DNA of 64,000 nucleotides from Planomicrobium sp. Y74 (lineage in GTDB: Bacteria > Bacillota > Bacilli > Bacillales_A > Planococcaceae), in the NCBI RefSeq assembly GCF_003668635.1, contig NZ_RCWH01000001.1, forward strand, positions 1-64,000, in the 5' to 3' direction. Below, piece by piece: positions 17,534 to 25,674 of this stretch (position 1 is the stretch's first letter; every line of letters starts with the position of its first letter). Below the pieces are notes generated by a model that saw only the letters and a program-made list of their open reading frames with translations, did no database searches and was not told the origin of the DNA. Both the position numbers and the translations under genes were made by a program.

Positions 17534-18272
17534 CATGAATCCTTCTATAAAATTCATCACGGTGACAATTGTGATGCTTGGTCTCGCATTTTTCTTCAAT
17601 CCGTGGACACCGTTACTGTTCTTTTTCAGTATCCTCGTCCTTCAGCTCGTTTTCAGCCGAATCAACTGGAAAATTTGGAGCTTGTTCATGCTTCCTTTTG
17701 TGATCGGCGCATTCGGCTATTTGTGGACGACGATTGTCTTTGGTGCTGAAACCGGCGGTACCGTTATCTGGTCGCTGTTCGGCTTTGATGTGACGGATGA
17801 GCAGTTAGCATTAGCCTTATCACTGTCATTCCGTGTCCTGGCGTTTTCTTCCCTGTCTCTGCTCTTCGCTTTGACGACGGATCCGGTTAAATTCGTCATG
17901 AGCCTGATGCAGCAGCTCAAGCTGTCGCCAAAACTTGCTTACGGCGTACTGGTCGGCTATCAGTTTCTGCCGGTGCTGAAAGATGAGTTCTTCCAAATCC
18001 AGCAGGCCCATCGCCTGCGCGGAGCTGCCGTAGAAAAATTCTGGTGGCAGCGGGTTCTAGGAGTTCGCAGAGTCATAATCCCGATGCTTGCCGGGGCTGT
18101 AAGAAAAGCGGAACGCTCCGCTTTTGCGATGGAAGCACGGGGATTTACCGGTGAAATGCGTAAAGAGTTTTTCCGCCCTGTGTCCATTAAGGCGAAAGAT
18201 TACGCTTTGTCTGCTGCTATACTGGTGATTTTTATTTCGACATCATTTTTAGGTTCAATCTTGTCAAATTAA
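17514..18272 (+). CDS. ykoC: YkoC, ECF transporter transmembrane (T) subunit
   Basis: A 252-residue membrane protein of the CbiQ/EcfT type, starting at GTG 17514 with AAAGGAG nine bases upstream. Hydrophobic segments lie at about 12-48, 55-75 and 95-118. The cytoplasmic coupling helices are recognisable by AHRLRGAA and AFAMEARGF, forms of the ARG/ARS motifs that contact the ATPase grooves. It overlaps ykoD by 20 bases and closes the four-gene operon. With YkoD and YkoE it should form the thiamine-precursor importer. No clear terminator is seen before the following c-di-GMP riboswitch. Confidence 0.93.
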   Translation: MRNLLHDMNPSIKFITVTIVMLGLAFFFNPWTPLLFFFSILVLQLVFSRINWKIWSLFMLPFVIGAFGYLWTTIVFGAETGGTVIWSLFGFDVTDEQLALALSLSFRVLAFSSLSLLFALTTDPVKFVMSLMQQLKLSPKLAYGVLVGYQFLPVLKDEFFQIQQAHRLRGAAVEKFWWQRVLGVRRVIIPMLAGAVRKAERSAFAMEARGFTGEMRKEFFRPVSIKAKDYALSAAILVIFISTSFLGSILSN

Positions 18273-18409
18273 TTGAGACTAAATAGGCTGTAACTTGTAA
18301 ATAAATACAAAAAATTAGTTTATATGACCCTATCCACTTTTATATTATTCCATTAAACTAAGGTGGCAATAATATTCTGTTTACTTCGCAGGAGCTAAAC
18401 AAAATATTT

Positions 18410-18510
18410 ATTCGCATCTTGTATAAAGGCAAAGCAGTCGAAAGGCTGTGACGCAAAGTTTCAGGCCTGTGGCTCCGGCTAAGGCGGCTGGGCTGCCGGG
18501 AATGGCGAAT
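18410..18510 (+). ncRNA. Cyclic di-GMP-I (GEMM-I) riboswitch
   Basis: The conserved core of the class I c-di-GMP aptamer is present. AAAGGCAAAGCAGTC with a GAAA tetraloop (GCAGTCGAAAGGCTGT) comes first, then the invariant GACGCAAAG. AGGCCTGT and GGCGGCTGGGCTGCCG correspond to the GGCCTAA and tetraloop-receptor arm. ATTCGC (18410-18415) and GCGAAT (18505-18510) pair as P1. A run of seven Ts begins a few bases after P1, so the output is probably on transcription. It stands 65 bases upstream of the DUF5667 gene in the same direction, with no other gene between. Confidence 0.92.
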
Positions 18511-18574
18511 GATACTTTTTTTAGTAGAGTTCAATATTCTTTTGCAATGAAAATAAGAACTCGGGGGTAATGGA

Positions 18575-19780
18575 ATGTTGTCAGAACACAAAAAAGAACA
18601 AGTTTCCAAACAGATCAAGCGTTATTTTGCAGTGGGAATTATGGCTTCAGCAGGATTTCTGTCTTTTAATGCAGTTTCTGCTTCTGCTGATGAGAACGAA
18701 GGACAAGTGCAAAACACCACATCTGAAATTGAAGTTGCTGAAGAGCCGGATTTGGTACCAGGCGATTTCTTTTATTTCCTGAAGCAATTACAGGAAAAAT
18801 TGCAGCTGGCTGTGACATTCGACAATACAGCAGAAGCCGAATTGTTTGCTGAGTATGCAGAACAGCGGATTCTGGAAGCCGAAGCGTTAATGGCTGAGGG
18901 CAATGAGGAGTTGGCTGTGGAAGCTCTTGAGAAAGCATTGGAGTTGTATGAAGAAGGTCTGGAGCAATTGACTGATGTTGATGAAGAAGAGATTTCTGAT
19001 GAGGCAAGTGACGAAGACGTTAACTTTGAAGACGTTTCTGAAACAGATGATGATTTAACAGAAGAAGATGCCCGTGCTGCTTTGGAAGAGAAATTCAACT
19101 CTAACTTATTGGCTCTGCAGACGGCCATGGAGAAAGTGACCAATCCGAAAGCGAAAGAATCGCTCGCTAAAAATGTCGCCAAGGCGATGGAACGCTTGGA
19201 GAGTAAAATCGAAAAAGAACTTGCCAAGTTAGATGAGCCGGAAGAAGAAAGTGAAGCAGATGAAGAAACAGATGCTCCTGTAGAAGACGAGACTGCAGAT
19301 GAAACGACAGAAAATGAAGACAGTGCTGAAGAGCAGGCTGAAGTATCCGAAGAAACTGAGGAAGATACGGGTGAGGCGAATGCTGAAGATGAAACAGTAC
19401 CCGCTCCCCCATCTGATGAAGACTCCGATTCTGACGAGGAGCGTACAGAAGAAGAAAAAACTGCCGCAAAAGCTGTGAAAGCTGAAGAAAAAGCGGCGGT
19501 CAAAGATGCGAAAGCTGTCGAAAAAGCTGATGCTGAAACGAAGCGCGAAGCTGAAAAAGCTGCCGCTGAGATGAAACGCGAGCAGGAAAAGGCTGCGGCT
19601 GAGACAAAACGTGAAGCTGAAAAAGCTGCCGCTGAGGCAAAACGTGAAGCTGAAAAGGCTGCAGCTGAAGCAAAACGTGAAGCCGAAAAAGCTGCGGCTG
19701 AAGCAAAACGTGAAGCCGAAAAAGCCGCTGAAGAAGAAAAACGCAAACAAGAAAAAGCTGATGAGAAATCTAGACCATAA
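18575..19780 (+). CDS. Secreted acidic DUF5667 protein with Ala/Glu/Lys coiled-coil repeats
   Basis: A 401-residue exported protein. A Sec signal peptide ends near residue 38 (VSASA before DENEG). Residues 58-135 are a DUF5667 domain: LVPGDFFYFLKQLQEKLQLA, then an Ala/Glu-rich helix with EAEQRILEAE-type spacing. The middle (about 140-305) is extremely acidic. Residues 310-395 are repeats of an 11-residue unit KREAEKAAAEA, predicting a long straight helix or coiled coil. It has no cell-wall sorting motif. The upstream c-di-GMP-I riboswitch implies control by c-di-GMP, which suggests an envelope or biofilm-matrix role (inference). GGGGGT precedes ATG 18575. DUF5667 has no established activity. 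Confidence 0.88.
   Translation: MLSEHKKEQVSKQIKRYFAVGIMASAGFLSFNAVSASADENEGQVQNTTSEIEVAEEPDLVPGDFFYFLKQLQEKLQLAVTFDNTAEAELFAEYAEQRILEAEALMAEGNEELAVEALEKALELYEEGLEQLTDVDEEEISDEASDEDVNFEDVSETDDDLTEEDARAALEEKFNSNLLALQTAMEKVTNPKAKESLAKNVAKAMERLESKIEKELAKLDEPEEESEADEETDAPVEDETADETTENEDSAEEQAEVSEETEEDTGEANAEDETVPAPPSDEDSDSDEERTEEEKTAAKAVKAEEKAAVKDAKAVEKADAETKREAEKAAAEMKREQEKAAAETKREAEKAAAEAKREAEKAAAEAKREAEKAAAEAKREAEKAAEEEKRKQEKADEKSRP
19500..19750 (+). repeat. 33-base tandem repeats in the DUF5667 gene
   Basis: AAACGTGAAGC-CGAAAAAGC-type units of 33 bases recur at least six times in frame and encode KREAEKAAAEA. Neighbouring units are nearly identical in DNA, so the copy number could vary by slippage or recombination. 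Confidence 0.8.
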
Positions 19781-19831
19781 GATAGAAAAGGTAAAAAACA
19801 ATTGATGCAGTCCATAATTCATTAGCAGTTA

Positions 19832-19872
19832 AAAAAGGCAGATCGGATACCATGTATCCGGTCTGCCTTTAA
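19832..19872 (+). terminator. Terminator of the DUF5667 gene
   Basis: AAAGGCAGATCGGATA pairs with TATCCGGTCTGCCTTT around a CCATG loop; a T-rich tail follows. It is a strong intrinsic terminator about 55 bases after the stop. Confidence 0.9.
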
Positions 19873-19950
19873 CATTTTATTAATCATTATCTACATAGAA
19901 TAATAGAGAACTTTCACAGCCCTCAAATTGGATTGTTATTAATCATTCTT

Positions 19951-20442
19951 TTATGTTTCCGGTATTAAAAAGTAAAATGTGCTGCCGACATCCGAAGATG
20001 CACATTCTTTCAAACTGTACATAGTGCCTTGGTCTGTGTTTTCAGATGTAATTTCAGAACAAGATGTACTCTGTGCTCCTTTGTCAGCACCCGCATATCC
20101 ATCTTGCGAGTCATCGTAGGTATAATTTATTTTATTGCCGTCAAAATTCAGATTATAGAAAACCGGATCGCCTTCTACCGTATACAATGTAATGCGGATT
20201 TCATCTTCAATTCCGGCTTCGAAATTCTCGATAAATTCTTCAAACTTATCCAAGTTGGTAATTTCACCAAAAATATCAACAACATCCCCATTTCCAATCG
20301 CCTCTTCACGAGGATAAGGGCTTTCAGGATTGTCGACTGCAATCGTTGTAGTATCAGCTCCAGTCGACTGTTGGCATCCGATTAAAAACATTATGCTAAG
20401 CAACGCACCTAACAGGATTGAAAAACTTTTCAATAAAACCAT
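19951..20442 (-). CDS. DUF4362-domain lipoprotein
   Basis: A 163-residue predicted lipoprotein with lipobox LIGC (Cys about residue 23). The mature part starts with a Ser/Thr-rich linker. It then matches DUF4362: NGDVVDIFGEITNLDKFEEF, IRITLYTVEGDPVFYNL and a late pair of cysteines in the SCSEI and KECAS segments. The family occurs as lipoproteins in Bacillales and has no known activity. It is anchored on the outer face of the membrane. AAGGAAGGGAG directly precedes the chosen ATG. The gene stands alone between convergent and tandem neighbours. Confidence 0.85.
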   Translation of the reverse strand: MVLLKSFSILLGALLSIMFLIGCQQSTGADTTTIAVDNPESPYPREEAIGNGDVVDIFGEITNLDKFEEFIENFEAGIEDEIRITLYTVEGDPVFYNLNFDGNKINYTYDDSQDGYAGADKGAQSTSCSEITSENTDQGTMYSLKECASSDVGSTFYFLIPET

Positions 20443-20587
20443 CTCCCTTCCTTTAAAATATAATTTTCTCTTCTATTATAAATCTTAACATAGGAGCCGA
20501 AATATATTCCCTTTTTTTTCCTTCTCAACTTAACTCCACTTTTTGAGTATTCTATTTGGCGACTGCTATCTATATATATATAAAAAG

Positions 20588-20612
20588 CAAAAAAAAAAGG
20601 CTTTTCAGCCTT
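20588..20612 (-). terminator. Terminator of spo0M-like gene
   Basis: AAGGCT (20597-20602) and AGCCTT (20607-20612) form a short stem; on the minus strand ten Ts follow. The stem overlaps the last codons of the gene. Confidence 0.8.
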
Positions 20613-21024
20613 CAATTTTCCCATATGTAATCTCGTCTTCATCGCGTACATCCACGCCTTCACGGATATGCACAATCGTCCGCAGAATCAGGCGCGATTT
20701 ATCGGTTTCCACCAGCCAGCGCTCATCCGGAACGATTTCGAATTGCTGCATCACCGTATCCTTCGACTTGACAGAACCTGCAAATTCCATGGATTGTTTG
20801 GAAACAATGGTTTCAATGATATTAAAATCACTGTCTTCACGGTAATCGTCGACCAATTTGATGACATGCAATTCTACATAATCAACTTCCTGGTCGGAGT
20901 CTCCCCCTTCGAAATAGATTGTCCCGTTCAAGGTCTCGCCTTCTTCTAAATGCGGCCTCTCCACTACTGTTTCGACTTTCATCGACCCAAAGCCGATTGA
21001 TGATAAAAACTCTTTGAATTTCAT
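20605..21024 (-). CDS. Spo0M-family protein, N-terminal arrestin-like half only
   Basis: A 139-residue protein beginning MKFKEFLSSIGFGSMKVETV, the typical start of Spo0M. VERPHLEEGETLNGTIYFEG and DYVELHVIKLV follow, agreeing with the first arrestin-like beta-sandwich domain. B. subtilis Spo0M is about 260 residues with two such domains; here the frame ends in DEDEITYGKIEG after one. An intact terminator overlaps the stop, so this is a stable short form and not a recent frameshift. Spo0M modulates sporulation entry in Bacillus; a short form in a lineage that may not sporulate suggests another scaffold role. A fair start context precedes the ATG. Confidence 0.8.
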   Translation of the reverse strand: MKFKEFLSSIGFGSMKVETVVERPHLEEGETLNGTIYFEGGDSDQEVDYVELHVIKLVDDYREDSDFNIIETIVSKQSMEFAGSVKSKDTVMQQFEIVPDERWLVETDKSRLILRTIVHIREGVDVRDEDEITYGKIEG

Positions 21025-21085
21025 TTTAGGAAACCTCCAAATTTTTGTATTACCACTTTACCACTTCTGGTCATACAGTAAACGT

Positions 21086-22276
21086 TTAATGCAACTCTGT
21101 ATAATCGTAATGGTTATCAAGTGCAGGCTCATGTTTATTATACCGGCGTTTGAACAGCTTGAATATATGGGAAACCAGGACACGCAGGATAGCGTAAGCC
21201 GGAATTCCGAGAATCACCCCTGCCACTCCGAATAAGGAACCGGCTGTCAATAGGACGAAGATGATGGTGACCGGATGGATATACAGTGTTTTCCCCATGA
21301 CCTGCGGGGAAATTACATTTCCCTCCACCAATTGCACCACTGTCCAGACAATCGCCAGCTTCACCAGCATGAATGGCGAAGTTACTAAAGCGATAATGAC
21401 TGCTGGGGTTATTGCAATTGCAGGCCCGATATAAGGCACAACACTTGTGAACATTGCCAGCACTCCGAGCAGAAGCGCATACTTCATGCCAATGATCAGG
21501 AAACCGATATAAACCATAACGCCGATCAGGAAGGCAACGATCAATTGACCCTGGATATAAGCACTTAACTGCTTATCCGCTTCACCAAATACTTCCCGTG
21601 TATCGTCGCGCAGACGCGGCGGCAAAAGTTTCAAAATATATTCCGGAAGCTTTTCGCCGTCTTTCAGCAAATAAAATAAGATAAACGGAACGACGACAAT
21701 CGACAGCACAAAGCTGGTGATTGTAGACAGAAAACCTGTAATTCCGGTGATGATGGTTGTCACTGTATCCTGAAGGATGCCTGCCAGATTATCCGGCAGC
21801 GTTTCCATCAATTGATCGATATCAAAATTGGATCCTGTATAGTAATCCCCTAAAAACGAGGTACGAAGAAACGCATCAATATCCGTCATTAATTGCATGA
21901 AATACTGCGGAAACTCATCGATCAACATTTGGAGCTGCTCCCGCAGGAAAGGCAGGATTAAAAATGTAACGAGTGTCAGTAAACCGACGACGCCAAGAAA
22001 GATGACCAGGATCCCCCATATTCTTTTGACGCGGAACCGCTCAAGCAGCCTCAGTACAGGACGCAGCAGATAATACAAAATCATCGCTAAAGTCACAGGC
22101 AATACAACCGTCTGCATAAAGACGCTAAGCGGATTAAATATGAATGAAACTTCCCTGAATATGAAAACGATCAAGCCGACCAACACTAAAGCAATTAACG
22201 TGAATAAAGTGTTTCTGCCTCCCAGGAACTGAATGTAGTTCGTTGCAAAAAAGGATGGCTTTTCTTCAGGCTCCAT
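21086..22276 (-). CDS. AI-2E family (PerM/YtvI-type) permease
   Basis: A 396-residue membrane protein with about eight hydrophobic segments. The N-terminal pair lies near residues 20-65. A long extracytoplasmic stretch with DIDAFLRTSFLGD follows, and the C-terminal part contains FTSVVPYIGPAIAITPAVIIAL and LVEGNVISPQVMGKTL. Those last two blocks are the AI-2E transporter signature. Members export diverse small solutes or Na+; autoinducer-2 export is only one described case. AGGAAG lies before the ATG. The gene is followed on the same strand by the Spo0M-like gene and preceded by an LCP gene. Confidence 0.9.
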   Translation of the reverse strand: MEPEEKPSFFATNYIQFLGGRNTLFTLIALVLVGLIVFIFREVSFIFNPLSVFMQTVVLPVTLAMILYYLLRPVLRLLERFRVKRIWGILVIFLGVVGLLTLVTFLILPFLREQLQMLIDEFPQYFMQLMTDIDAFLRTSFLGDYYTGSNFDIDQLMETLPDNLAGILQDTVTTIITGITGFLSTITSFVLSIVVVPFILFYLLKDGEKLPEYILKLLPPRLRDDTREVFGEADKQLSAYIQGQLIVAFLIGVMVYIGFLIIGMKYALLLGVLAMFTSVVPYIGPAIAITPAVIIALVTSPFMLVKLAIVWTVVQLVEGNVISPQVMGKTLYIHPVTIIFVLLTAGSLFGVAGVILGIPAYAILRVLVSHIFKLFKRRYNKHEPALDNHYDYTELH

Positions 22277-22336
22277 GGCGCTTCCTACTTTCCCTTTGGA
22301 CTAATCATTTCTATTTTAGCATATATTCTGATTTAT

Positions 22337-23281
22337 TTATTGCATGGGCTGGCCTAAAAATTCACTCAAGGCTTGACGGTTCTGCTCAAGATTGATTTCG
22401 AGCACTGATCCGGCCTGTGCATAATTACCGTAGCTATGGCTGCCTTCAACCGGAATCGTCAGCCTCTCAATGCCTTCTGTTCCGCCGGTCGCCATATCAG
22501 TCGCCAGCTTCACCTGGTCCAGTGCCGGCATATCGGTTTGGACATAGCCTTGTGCAGCTCCTGCCAATTTCGGGAACTTGGGAATGGCGGATACGCTGAC
22601 CATTTCTTCCTTCAGCGCTGCAAGAACCTGCTGCTGGCGGCGTACACGACCAAAGTCTCCTTCATTATCCGCACGGAAACGGGCATAGCCGAGCAACTCC
22701 TTGCCATTCAAACGCTGTTGGCCCTGAGTCAGTGATACACCGATATTCTCAGACATGTCTTTTTCGACATCTACCTCGACGCCATTAGGGGCAGCAATAT
22801 CCACTAACTTCTCAAAACTGGAGAAATCGACTAAAGCATAATGCTGAATTTCCACACCGAACATATTGCGCAGTGTATCAGCTAACAAATCTACTCCGCC
22901 CAGGTAATAAGCCGTATTCAATTTATAGGATTGATATCCTGGAATCTCCGCGTAGATATCCCGCATGAACGACACAACTTTCACCTCATTCGATTCTTTG
23001 TTGTGCGAAACGAGCATCATTGTGTCCGTACGGGATTTTTCTTCACCGCGTGAGTCAACACCCAGTACCAATATATTTTCATAGCCTTCATTTTCTTCAT
23101 CATTAGTAAATTCAACTTTGGGTAAATCCGATTCTTCGGCCAGTTTCTTGCCGCTTTGGTATTGCATAAAAAAATAGGCGCCGGCTGCAAGCAGAACAAT
23201 CAATAGCAGAAACAGGATTCCCCGTTTCCGGACTCTTCTCTTTTTGCGGCGTCTTCCTCTGAGTTGGCGTTCTTCTTCCAT
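22337..23281 (-). CDS. LytR-CpsA-Psr (LCP) family cell-wall glycopolymer ligase
   Basis: A 314-residue membrane-anchored protein. A very basic cytoplasmic N-terminus (RGRRRKKRRVRKRG) precedes one transmembrane helix (about 21-40); an extracellular LCP domain follows. Conserved LCP features are present: ILVLGVDSRG, SRTDTMMLVS, VVSFMRDIY, KLNTAYYLGG and the arginine block LLGYARFRADNEGDFGRVRRQQ split around residues 195-215. LCP enzymes attach teichoic acids or capsules to peptidoglycan. I start at MEEERQL, because AAAGGA lies eleven bases upstream. An ATG nine codons earlier has no site. It diverges from msrA. Confidence 0.9.
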   Translation of the reverse strand: MEEERQLRGRRRKKRRVRKRGILFLLLIVLLAAGAYFFMQYQSGKKLAEESDLPKVEFTNDEENEGYENILVLGVDSRGEEKSRTDTMMLVSHNKESNEVKVVSFMRDIYAEIPGYQSYKLNTAYYLGGVDLLADTLRNMFGVEIQHYALVDFSSFEKLVDIAAPNGVEVDVEKDMSENIGVSLTQGQQRLNGKELLGYARFRADNEGDFGRVRRQQQVLAALKEEMVSVSAIPKFPKLAGAAQGYVQTDMPALDQVKLATDMATGGTEGIERLTIPVEGSHSYGNYAQAGSVLEINLEQNRQALSEFLGQPMQ

Positions 23282-23484
23282 TAATGACACATTCCTTTCT
23301 ATATCCATGCCAAATATGACGCATGGGCGATGCAGAAGTTTCTGGTGGTTAAATCAATCTCGAAAGTTATTCAGAATAAAGATTATATGGCAATATAATT
23401 GTGTACACCGCATTAGCGATGAAAGAAGTTTCTGTAAGTTAACGACTAATTTAACTTCTTCTTCATACAGTATAAACAATTTTA

Positions 23485-23513
23485 TTGTCTGTAAACAGTT
23501 GCAGTGGTACTAT
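23485..23513 (+). promoter_or_regulatory. Promoter of msrA (first copy)
   Basis: TTGTCT (23485-23490), a 17-base spacer and TACTAT (23508-23513) with an upstream TG (extended -10). The msrA ribosome binding site follows about 17 bases later. Confidence 0.55.
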
Positions 23514-23544
23514 TTCTTTTATGAACGACAGGAGGAGATATGTT

Positions 23545-24081
23545 ATGGCAGAGAAAGCGACATTTGCAGGCGGTTGTTTTTGGTGTATGGTTAAGCCGTT
23601 TGATCAATTTGATGGAATAGAAAAAGTGATCTCGGGTTATTCCGGCGGTCATGTGGAAAATCCTACTTATGAACAAGTAAAGACTGGCACGACCGGCCAT
23701 CTTGAAGTGGTCGAAATCACATTCGATCCGGAAGTTTTCCCTTATGAGCAACTGCTTGATATCTTTTGGCAGCAGATCGACCCGACCGACAATGAAGGAC
23801 AATTCCAGGATCGCGGCGATCAGTACAAGCCCGCCATCTTTGTCCATAATGACAGACAACGTGAAATTGCTGAAAAATCAAAGCAGGAACTGGATGCAAG
23901 CGGCCGATACAATAAGCCGGTTAACACGCCGATTCTCGACGCCGCACCGTTTTATGCAGCAGAAGGATATCATCAGGATTATTACAAGAAAAACTCCGAA
24001 CATTACCTGGAAGACCGTGCCCAATCCGGCCGGGATGAATTCCTGGATGCTGTTTGGAAACAGGAAACAATCGAAAAATAA
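23545..24081 (+). CDS. msrA: Peptide methionine sulfoxide reductase A, copy 1
   Basis: A 178-residue MsrA that reduces the S-form of methionine sulfoxide in proteins. The catalytic motif GGCFWCM appears at residues 9-15, followed by GVISGYSGG-like [16 protein letters not shown] and, near the C-terminus, [17 protein letters not shown] precedes ATG 23545; the frame reaches further back but without a site. It stands alone with its own promoter and terminator, unlike the second MsrA at 53466, which overlaps msrB. The two MsrA proteins are about the same length but clearly diverged, so they may answer different signals. Confidence 0.97.
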   Translation: MAEKATFAGGCFWCMVKPFDQFDGIEKVISGYSGGHVENPTYEQVKTGTTGHLEVVEITFDPEVFPYEQLLDIFWQQIDPTDNEGQFQDRGDQYKPAIFVHNDRQREIAEKSKQELDASGRYNKPVNTPILDAAPFYAAEGYHQDYYKKNSEHYLEDRAQSGRDEFLDAVWKQETIEK

Positions 24082-24086
24082 TATTG

Positions 24087-24121
24087 ACGGACGCTCCCGA
24101 AATGGAAGCGTCCGTTTTTTT
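24087..24121 (+). terminator. Terminator of msrA copy 1
   Basis: ACGGACGCTCCC and GGAAGCGTCCGT pair, followed by seven Ts. It is a standard intrinsic terminator directly after the gene. Confidence 0.9.
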
Positions 24122-24123
24122 CT

Positions 24124-24412
24124 ATGTAAGTTAAACTACTAATTTTTATAAGTGATATTTCGTAAAACAGCTGCGAAGATATTAGCCGATGCTTACGAGG
24201 CCAAGTCTTTGCTACAAAGCGGGGTATTGACTTGCCTCTTACAGCCTCATAGCGTCTTCGCTGTTTTACTCCATATCTTTAGAGGGTTCTCTCAGCAAAG
24301 GCGCGGCTCAGGACTGAGCGGAGCAATAAGACGAGTGTTCTTCTCGGCTTATTGCGGGAGCTTTGTCCAAAGCGCCAAAGCGATAAATTCTATTAATTTT
24401 ATTTAACATGTA
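24124..24412 (+). repeat. Dispersed inverted-end repeat, copy C (long form)
   Basis: The core runs from GATATTTCGTAAAACAGC (24154-24171) to GCTGTTTTACTCCATATC (24260-24277). The second module to about 24384 contains CAATAAGACGAG...CTCGGCTTATTG (near 24324-24355) and ends AGCGCCAAAGCGATA, as in copy A. The AT-rich flanks are loosely inverted (GTAAGTTAAACT and the complement of TTTAACAT). The core interior differs from copy A and contains TACGAGGCC. No gene is encoded. Confidence 0.82.
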
Positions 24413-24422
24413 TTCATTTCCA

Positions 24423-24920
24423 TCACCCAAGCAGCTTCGCCATATAATACTCATCTATGTATTCCCCGTTGACTTTCAAAGAATTCTTTTTGATTCCTTC
24501 TATTTTAAAGCCTGCCTTCTGATACAAAGCGATACCGGCGCGATTATGAATCATCACAGTAAGTTCCAGCCGGCGGATCTTCTTTTCGATCGCCCAAGCA
24601 TCCAATTGTTCGAACAATCTCGTGCCGACTCCTTGCCCGCGGCTCGACTCCCTAATGCCGATGGCCAAATACACGCTATGGCTTTTTCGCTGCGCATTGT
24701 TGCCGATGATGAACAGATAACCTTTCAGTTCTTCATTGTCTTCTGCCAACAGTATCGCCGATTTTTCATCCTGTTCCATTGCCTCTATTCTTTTGCTTAA
24801 CTGCTCCGGTGATATTTGGCGTTCACCCGGTTCGAACATCATGAAACCCGATTTTTCTGCATCTGCAATCAAGTTCACCAATCGTGCTGCGTCAGCCCTT
24901 TCTGCATTTCTGATAATCAC
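24423..24920 (-). CDS. GNAT family N-acetyltransferase
   Basis: A 165-residue acetyltransferase. The acetyl-CoA loop is visible as RESSRGQGVGTRLFEQL (RxxGxG/A type) at about residues 90-106. VYLAIGI precedes it, and NRAGIALYQKAGFKIEG is the C-terminal motif B. The acceptor is unknown. The start is GTG, with AAGGAAGGAG just upstream, and it overlaps the stop of the preceding phosphatase gene by 4 bases (GTGA). The two are therefore translationally coupled; a functional link to nucleotide metabolism is possible but unproven. Confidence 0.9.
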   Translation of the reverse strand: MIIRNAERADAARLVNLIADAEKSGFMMFEPGERQISPEQLSKRIEAMEQDEKSAILLAEDNEELKGYLFIIGNNAQRKSHSVYLAIGIRESSRGQGVGTRLFEQLDAWAIEKKIRRLELTVMIHNRAGIALYQKAGFKIEGIKKNSLKVNGEYIDEYYMAKLLG

Positions 24921-25642
24921 TTGTCTCCTTCCTTTCTGTGGACAAAACTTCCGTTGACGATATCTAAGACTTCCAGAAGATCCTGGATTTCATACGTTGG
25001 CTGGATTTCGCTGTCATTCTTTTTGCCGTTTGGATTGAACCACACCGTATCAATGCCGTAACTTATGCCTCCTTGAATATCTGAGGTCAATGAGTCCCCC
25101 ACAATAATCGCCTTCGTTTTCGCTTCGATTCCCATTTTGGAAAAAGCATAATCGAAAATCCCGGAATGAGGTTTTTGATAGCCTGCCTCCTCGGATATGA
25201 CGATGTATTCAAAATGACTGGCAAGTTCTGAATTTTGGAGTCTCGATTTCTGCACTTCGCCGAAGCCGTTTGTCATGATTACAAGCCGGCAATGCGACAA
25301 CTGTTCCAAAACTTCAAGGGCACCACCCATCAGATGGGCTTCCTTCCCCAAATAATCCAGGTATGTACTGCTGTACGCAACCGGATCTTTATCTGTTTGA
25401 TGTTCAAGAAACAAACGCCGGAACCGCTCCACCCCAAGTTCCCGCAGCGAAATATTCCCTTGTTCCAGGTCATTCCACAGTACTTTGCTGATTGCTCTAT
25501 AACTGTCATGCATGTCGACAAAGCCATTTGGAAGCTTAAAATCCCTAAATGTATTATGTAATGCTGCATGTTCTGATAATGCAAAATCCATTAAAGTATC
25601 GTCAATATCAAAAATGACGGTCGTGTAAATCTGTTCTTTCAA
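24917..25642 (-). CDS. YjjG-type HAD nucleotidase
   Basis: A 241-residue HAD-superfamily phosphatase. Motif I is VIFDIDDTLMDF (catalytic Asp pair), motif II is VIMTNGF, motif III the Lys in GYQKPHSGIFDYAF, and motif IV is IIVGDSLTSDIQGG. The helical cap between motifs I and II makes it a C1-type HAD. The pattern fits the YjjG/YfnB branch, pyrimidine nucleotidases that clear non-canonical nucleotides. The start is TTG with AAGGGGA upstream. It is coupled to the GNAT gene downstream, and the MFS transporter gene lies 32 bases upstream on the same strand. Confidence 0.9.
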   Translation of the reverse strand: MKEQIYTTVIFDIDDTLMDFALSEHAALHNTFRDFKLPNGFVDMHDSYRAISKVLWNDLEQGNISLRELGVERFRRLFLEHQTDKDPVAYSSTYLDYLGKEAHLMGGALEVLEQLSHCRLVIMTNGFGEVQKSRLQNSELASHFEYIVISEEAGYQKPHSGIFDYAFSKMGIEAKTKAIIVGDSLTSDIQGGISYGIDTVWFNPNGKKNDSEIQPTYEIQDLLEVLDIVNGSFVHRKEGDK

Positions 25643-25674
25643 GTCGGATTTCCCCTTTTTAATTCGTATTGATT

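Noticed and set aside
18772-19815. Long antisense frame (347 codons) opposite the DUF5667 gene, rich in Ser, Ala and Phe
   Set aside because: It is the mirror of a repetitive Ala/Glu/Lys coding sequence; no ribosome binding site and abnormal composition.
24152-24406. Plus-strand frame in repeat copy C, and similar frames in copies A and F
   Set aside because: They fall wholly inside the dispersed repeat, differ among copies, and have no start signals.
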